Source of the DNA: an uncultured Prevotella sp.
Lineage (GTDB): Bacteria > Bacteroidota > Bacteroidia > Bacteroidales > Bacteroidaceae
Assembly (NCBI GenBank): GCA_900315635.1
Contig: OMZV01000008.1
Span: forward strand, 62,001-126,000
DNA: 64,000 bases
Reading direction: 5' to 3'
Shown here: positions 61,386 through 64,000 of the stretch, piece after piece
How the letters are laid out: each line of letters starts with the position of its first letter
Numbering within the stretch: position 1 is the stretch's first letter
The notes under the pieces: generated by a model
What the model saw: only the letters and a program-made list of their open reading frames with translations
Told to the model about the DNA's origin: nothing
The model's database searches: none
Made by a program: the position numbers and the translations under genes

Positions 61386-61400
61386 TCCAAAAGGAGAAGA

Positions 61401-62741
61401 TTAATATGCTGCAACACCACCATTACCACGAGTGTGACCGGAATTCAGCAATCCATCGTAATGGCGCATCATCAGATGAGACTCGATCTGCTGGAGTGTA
61501 TCGATAACAACACCAACGAGAATCAGAAGTGATGTACCACCGAAGAACTGACTGAAAGCATCCTGCACATTCAACAGTCCAGCTAAAGCCGGCATGATTG
61601 CAATGAATGCGATGAACAGAGAACCAGGGAAAGTGATGCGTGACATAACGGTGTCGATATAATCGGCTGTATCCTTACCAGGCTTAACACCCGGAATGAA
61701 ACCGTTATTACGCTTCATATCTTCAGCCATCTGTGTCGGATTGATGGTAATTGCAGTATAGAAGTAGGTGAATGCAATCACGAGAATTACATAAACTACA
61801 TTGTACAGCAGACTCTTGGTGTCCATGAGGCTCTGAAGTACCGGGCTGGCATTATCCGTAGAATACTGTACGATAGCCAACGGTATGAACATCAATGCCT
61901 GAGCAAAGATGATAGGCATCACATTGGCTGCGAAAAGCTTCAACGGAATGTACTGGCGCGCGCCACCATACTGTTTGTTACCTACAATACGCTTTGCATA
62001 CTGAACTGGGACTTTGCGGGTACCCTGCACGAGAAGGATTGATGCACATACAACAGCATAAAGAATGACAAGCTCAACGATAAACATCACGAGACCACCA
62101 CCGGTGATTGCAGTGAATCGACTGGAAACCTCCTGGATGAAGGCCTGCGGCAGACGTGCGATGATACCTATCATAATTATGAGCGAGATTCCATTTCCAA
62201 CTCCTTTATCGGTAATACGCTCACCAAGCCACAAGATAAACATTGAACCGGCGGCAAGAATGAGTGTTGCAGGAATCATGAACACTGTCCAACTAATACC
62301 TGATGCCAGTGCCTGAGAGGCCTGCATCTTCAGGTTGATAAGATAAGACGGTGCCTGGAACAAAAGGATAGCAACCGTAAGGATACGGGTGTACCAGTTG
62401 ATCTTCTTCCTGCCGCTCTCGCCCTCGCGCTGCATCTTCTGGAAGTAAGGTACAGCGACGGCGAGAAGCTGCATAACGATAGAAGCTGAGATGTATGGCA
62501 TAATTCCAAGTGCGAAGATAGACGCATTGGAGAATGCACCACCGGAGAACATATCCAACAGTGACATAAGGCCGCCTGCGGTCTGTGACTGCAATTTGTC
62601 CAACATGGTCGGGTCAATACCTGGAAGTACGACGAACGACCCGAAACGGTAAATAGCCGTAAACAGAATGGTGATGAGAATCCGCTGACGCAGATCCTCA
62701 ATCTTCCATATATTCTTCAGTGTCTCAATAAACTTTTTCAT
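61401..62741 (-). CDS. secY: Protein translocase subunit SecY
   Basis: Ten-segment channel subunit of the Sec translocon. 446 residues starting MKKFIETLKNIWKIEDLRQR, with plug/channel regions SLLDMFSGGAFSNASIFALG and IMPYISASIVMQLLAVAVPY, and VKPGKDTADYIDTVMSRITF near the C-terminus. In the spc operon between rplO and map; the gaps on either side are 4 and 15 bases. Confidence 0.97.
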   Translation of the reverse strand: MKKFIETLKNIWKIEDLRQRILITILFTAIYRFGSFVVLPGIDPTMLDKLQSQTAGGLMSLLDMFSGGAFSNASIFALGIMPYISASIVMQLLAVAVPYFQKMQREGESGRKKINWYTRILTVAILLFQAPSYLINLKMQASQALASGISWTVFMIPATLILAAGSMFILWLGERITDKGVGNGISLIIMIGIIARLPQAFIQEVSSRFTAITGGGLVMFIVELVILYAVVCASILLVQGTRKVPVQYAKRIVGNKQYGGARQYIPLKLFAANVMPIIFAQALMFIPLAIVQYSTDNASPVLQSLMDTKSLLYNVVYVILVIAFTYFYTAITINPTQMAEDMKRNNGFIPGVKPGKDTADYIDTVMSRITFPGSLFIAFIAIMPALAGLLNVQDAFSQFFGGTSLLILVGVVIDTLQQIESHLMMRHYDGLLNSGHTRGNGGVAAY

Positions 62742-62745
62742 TAAC

Positions 62746-63192
62746 TTAGATTATAGTTGTGTTACCACCTGCTGCCTCGATAGCCTTCTTGGCAGACTCT
62801 GAAAAGGCATTAGCCTCTACTTCAACTTTGGCTTTGAGTTCACCATTACCAAGAATCTTAACTAGCTTATTGCCCTTGACTACACCGTTCTCCTTGAGCT
62901 CGGCAAGTCCGATCTTAGTAAGGTTCTTCTCTTCAACAAGCTTCTGAAGTGTAGAAAGGTTTACAGGATAGAACTCCTTATGGTTGATGTTCTTGAATCC
63001 AGCCTTCGGAACACGACGCTGAAGTGGCATCTGACCACCCTCGAAACCAATCTTCTTCTTGTAACCAGAACGTGACTTGGCACCCTTATGACCACGGGTA
63101 GAAGTGCCGCCCAGTCCAGAACCTGGACCACGGCCAATACGACGGCGTGAATGAGTAGAGCCCTCAGCTGGTTTCAAATTATTTAATTTCAT
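62746..63192 (-). CDS. rplO: 50S ribosomal protein L15
   Basis: Late-assembly large-subunit protein of 148 residues. It starts MKLNNLKPAEGSTHSRRRIG and has the Gly/Arg-rich RGPGSGLGGTSTRGHKGAKS and GYKKKIGFEGGQMPLQRRVP regions, ending AFSESAKKAIEAAGGNTTII. Directly before secY. Confidence 0.97.
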   Translation of the reverse strand: MKLNNLKPAEGSTHSRRRIGRGPGSGLGGTSTRGHKGAKSRSGYKKKIGFEGGQMPLQRRVPKAGFKNINHKEFYPVNLSTLQKLVEEKNLTKIGLAELKENGVVKGNKLVKILGNGELKAKVEVEANAFSESAKKAIEAAGGNTTII

Positions 63193-63217
63193 TTTCCTTC
63201 GTTGCTTAAAAGATTAA

Positions 63218-63394
63218 TTACTTAACTTCTTCGACAAGGTGAAATACCTTACGAACCATTCCACGGTTGCTAGGAGTGTCCTCAAGCTCAACAACCTGGC
63301 CGATCTTGTGCAGACCCAGTGCAATGAGAGTTGCCTTCTGGTCCTTCGGAGCGTTAATGCGGCTCTTGACCTGCTTTACTTTAAATGTTGCCAT
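63218..63394 (-). CDS. rpmD: 50S ribosomal protein L30
   Basis: 58-residue protein, [20 protein letters not shown], then [20 protein letters not shown] and [18 protein letters not shown]. Standard L30 fold and length, between rpsE and rplO. Confidence 0.96.
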   Translation of the reverse strand: MATFKVKQVKSRINAPKDQKATLIALGLHKIGQVVELEDTPSNRGMVRKVFHLVEEVK

Positions 63395-63414
63395 AGTTTA
63401 GAATCTCCTATTTT

Positions 63415-63927
63415 TTAACCGTTAAATACTTTGTCCATGCTGATACCACGCTCACCTGCAACGCCATAAGCGTCACGCATCTGGCTCAGAGCTGCGATAG
63501 TAGCCTTTACCAGGTTGTGAGGGTTTGAAGAGCCCTTTGACTTTGCAATCACATCCTTGATGCCTGCGCTCTCCAGAACGGCACGCATAGCACCTCCGGC
63601 CTTCAGACCGGTACCGGCAGCAGCCGGCTTGATAAGAACCTGAGCGCCGCCGAAACGGACTTCCATCTCATGAGGAACAGTACCGTTGAGTACAGGAACC
63701 TTTACGAGGTTCTTCTTTGCAGCGTCGGTACCCTTCTGAATAGCAGCGGTAACTTCACCAGCCTTACCAAGGCCATAGCCGATAACGCCTTTGCCGTCAC
63801 CAACAACGACGATGGCTGCGAATGTGAAAGTACGGCCACCCTTTGTAACCTTTGTTACGCGGTTGATAGCAACCAGACGGTCTTTCAGTTCTACGTCACT
63901 ATTTACTTTTACTTTGTTCATTGCCAT
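63415..63927 (-). CDS. rpsE: 30S ribosomal protein S5
   Basis: Small-subunit protein needed for decoding fidelity. 170 residues with [20 protein letters not shown] and [20 protein letters not shown], then APVLNGT-like beta region and [14 protein letters not shown] at the end. Located between rplR and rpmD. Confidence 0.96.
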   Translation of the reverse strand: MAMNKVKVNSDVELKDRLVAINRVTKVTKGGRTFTFAAIVVVGDGKGVIGYGLGKAGEVTAAIQKGTDAAKKNLVKVPVLNGTVPHEMEVRFGGAQVLIKPAAAGTGLKAGGAMRAVLESAGIKDVIAKSKGSSNPHNLVKATIAALSQMRDAYGVAGERGISMDKVFNG

Positions 63928-63933
63928 AATCGT

Positions 63934-64000
63934 TTAGAAATTAAGTCCTCCCTCACGGGCTGCATCAGCAAGTGCCTGAACACGTCCATGATAAAGGTAT
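63934..64000 (-). CDS. rplR: 50S ribosomal protein L18, C-terminal end (cut by window edge)
   Basis: Only the last 21 codons plus the stop are visible: YLYHGRVQALADAAREGGLN then F and stop. YHGRV...LADAAREGG is the L18 C-terminal signature. It lies 6 bases before rpsE on the same strand; the rest lies beyond the window. Confidence 0.9.
   Translation of the reverse strand, partial: YLYHGRVQALADAAREGGLNF

Overview
The window looks like a chromosomal segment from a Bacteroidota bacterium of the order Bacteroidales, most likely Prevotellaceae. The grounds are the repeated -7 promoter element TAnnTTTG, two SusC/SusD pairs, the near absence of Shine-Dalgarno sequences, the marker gene order, and secreted proteins ending in Prevotella-like tails. 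No tRNA, rRNA, insertion sequence, prophage or CRISPR array was found.

Layout. (1) 1-10200, housekeeping: ftsH (cut by the window edge), cdsA, then lpxB and surE on the minus strand, then parA, parB, a DUF5683 membrane protein and a RelA/SpoT enzyme. (2) 10234-25840, a pectin utilisation locus: CE8 pectinesterase, SusC, SusD, a beta-helix lipoprotein, a small lipoprotein, a large secreted protein of unknown function, and two convergent GH28 polygalacturonases. The parts fit binding of pectin at the surface, de-esterification, cleavage of homogalacturonan and TonB-dependent import. No dedicated regulator lies in the window. (3) 26011-31031: dxs, trkA and trkH. (4) 31126-33455, a small accessory island: a decayed trypsin-like protease, and a two-gene operon of an ABC-type ATPase followed by a DUF4435 (TOPRIM-like) protein, the architecture of the PARIS anti-phage system. 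(5) 33532-37818: metY and cysK for sulfur amino acids and gdhA for ammonium assimilation. (6) 37942-43203: rlpA, a DKNYY-type secreted protein, an acetyl xylan esterase family protein, a glycine-zipper lipoprotein and a secreted C1 peptidase. (7) 43300-47766: a second SusC/SusD pair without nearby enzymes. (8) 47895-53387, envelope genes: metallophosphoesterase, phosphoethanolamine transferase-like protein, GT2 glycosyltransferase and a flippase. (9) 53499-56681: a probable DUF6621 protein, a carboxynorspermidine dehydrogenase-like protein and recA. (10) 57096-64000: the end of the spc operon plus the alpha operon on the minus strand, from rplR (cut) to rplQ.

The intergenic DNA is unusually structured. 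At least three dispersed repeat families are visible. One is an AT-rich family whose edges read TTCAAAATTATGAT and its complement, seen only between co-oriented genes. The second has the core GGTATCTTTTA and lies just after genes, in tandem or as hairpins. The third is GC-rich with CCTCCC/GGGAGG arms. Copies reach into coding sequence at the end of dxs and at the start of the second susD. A 15-copy 9-nt tandem repeat lies upstream of recA, and a 99-nt imperfect palindrome downstream of it.
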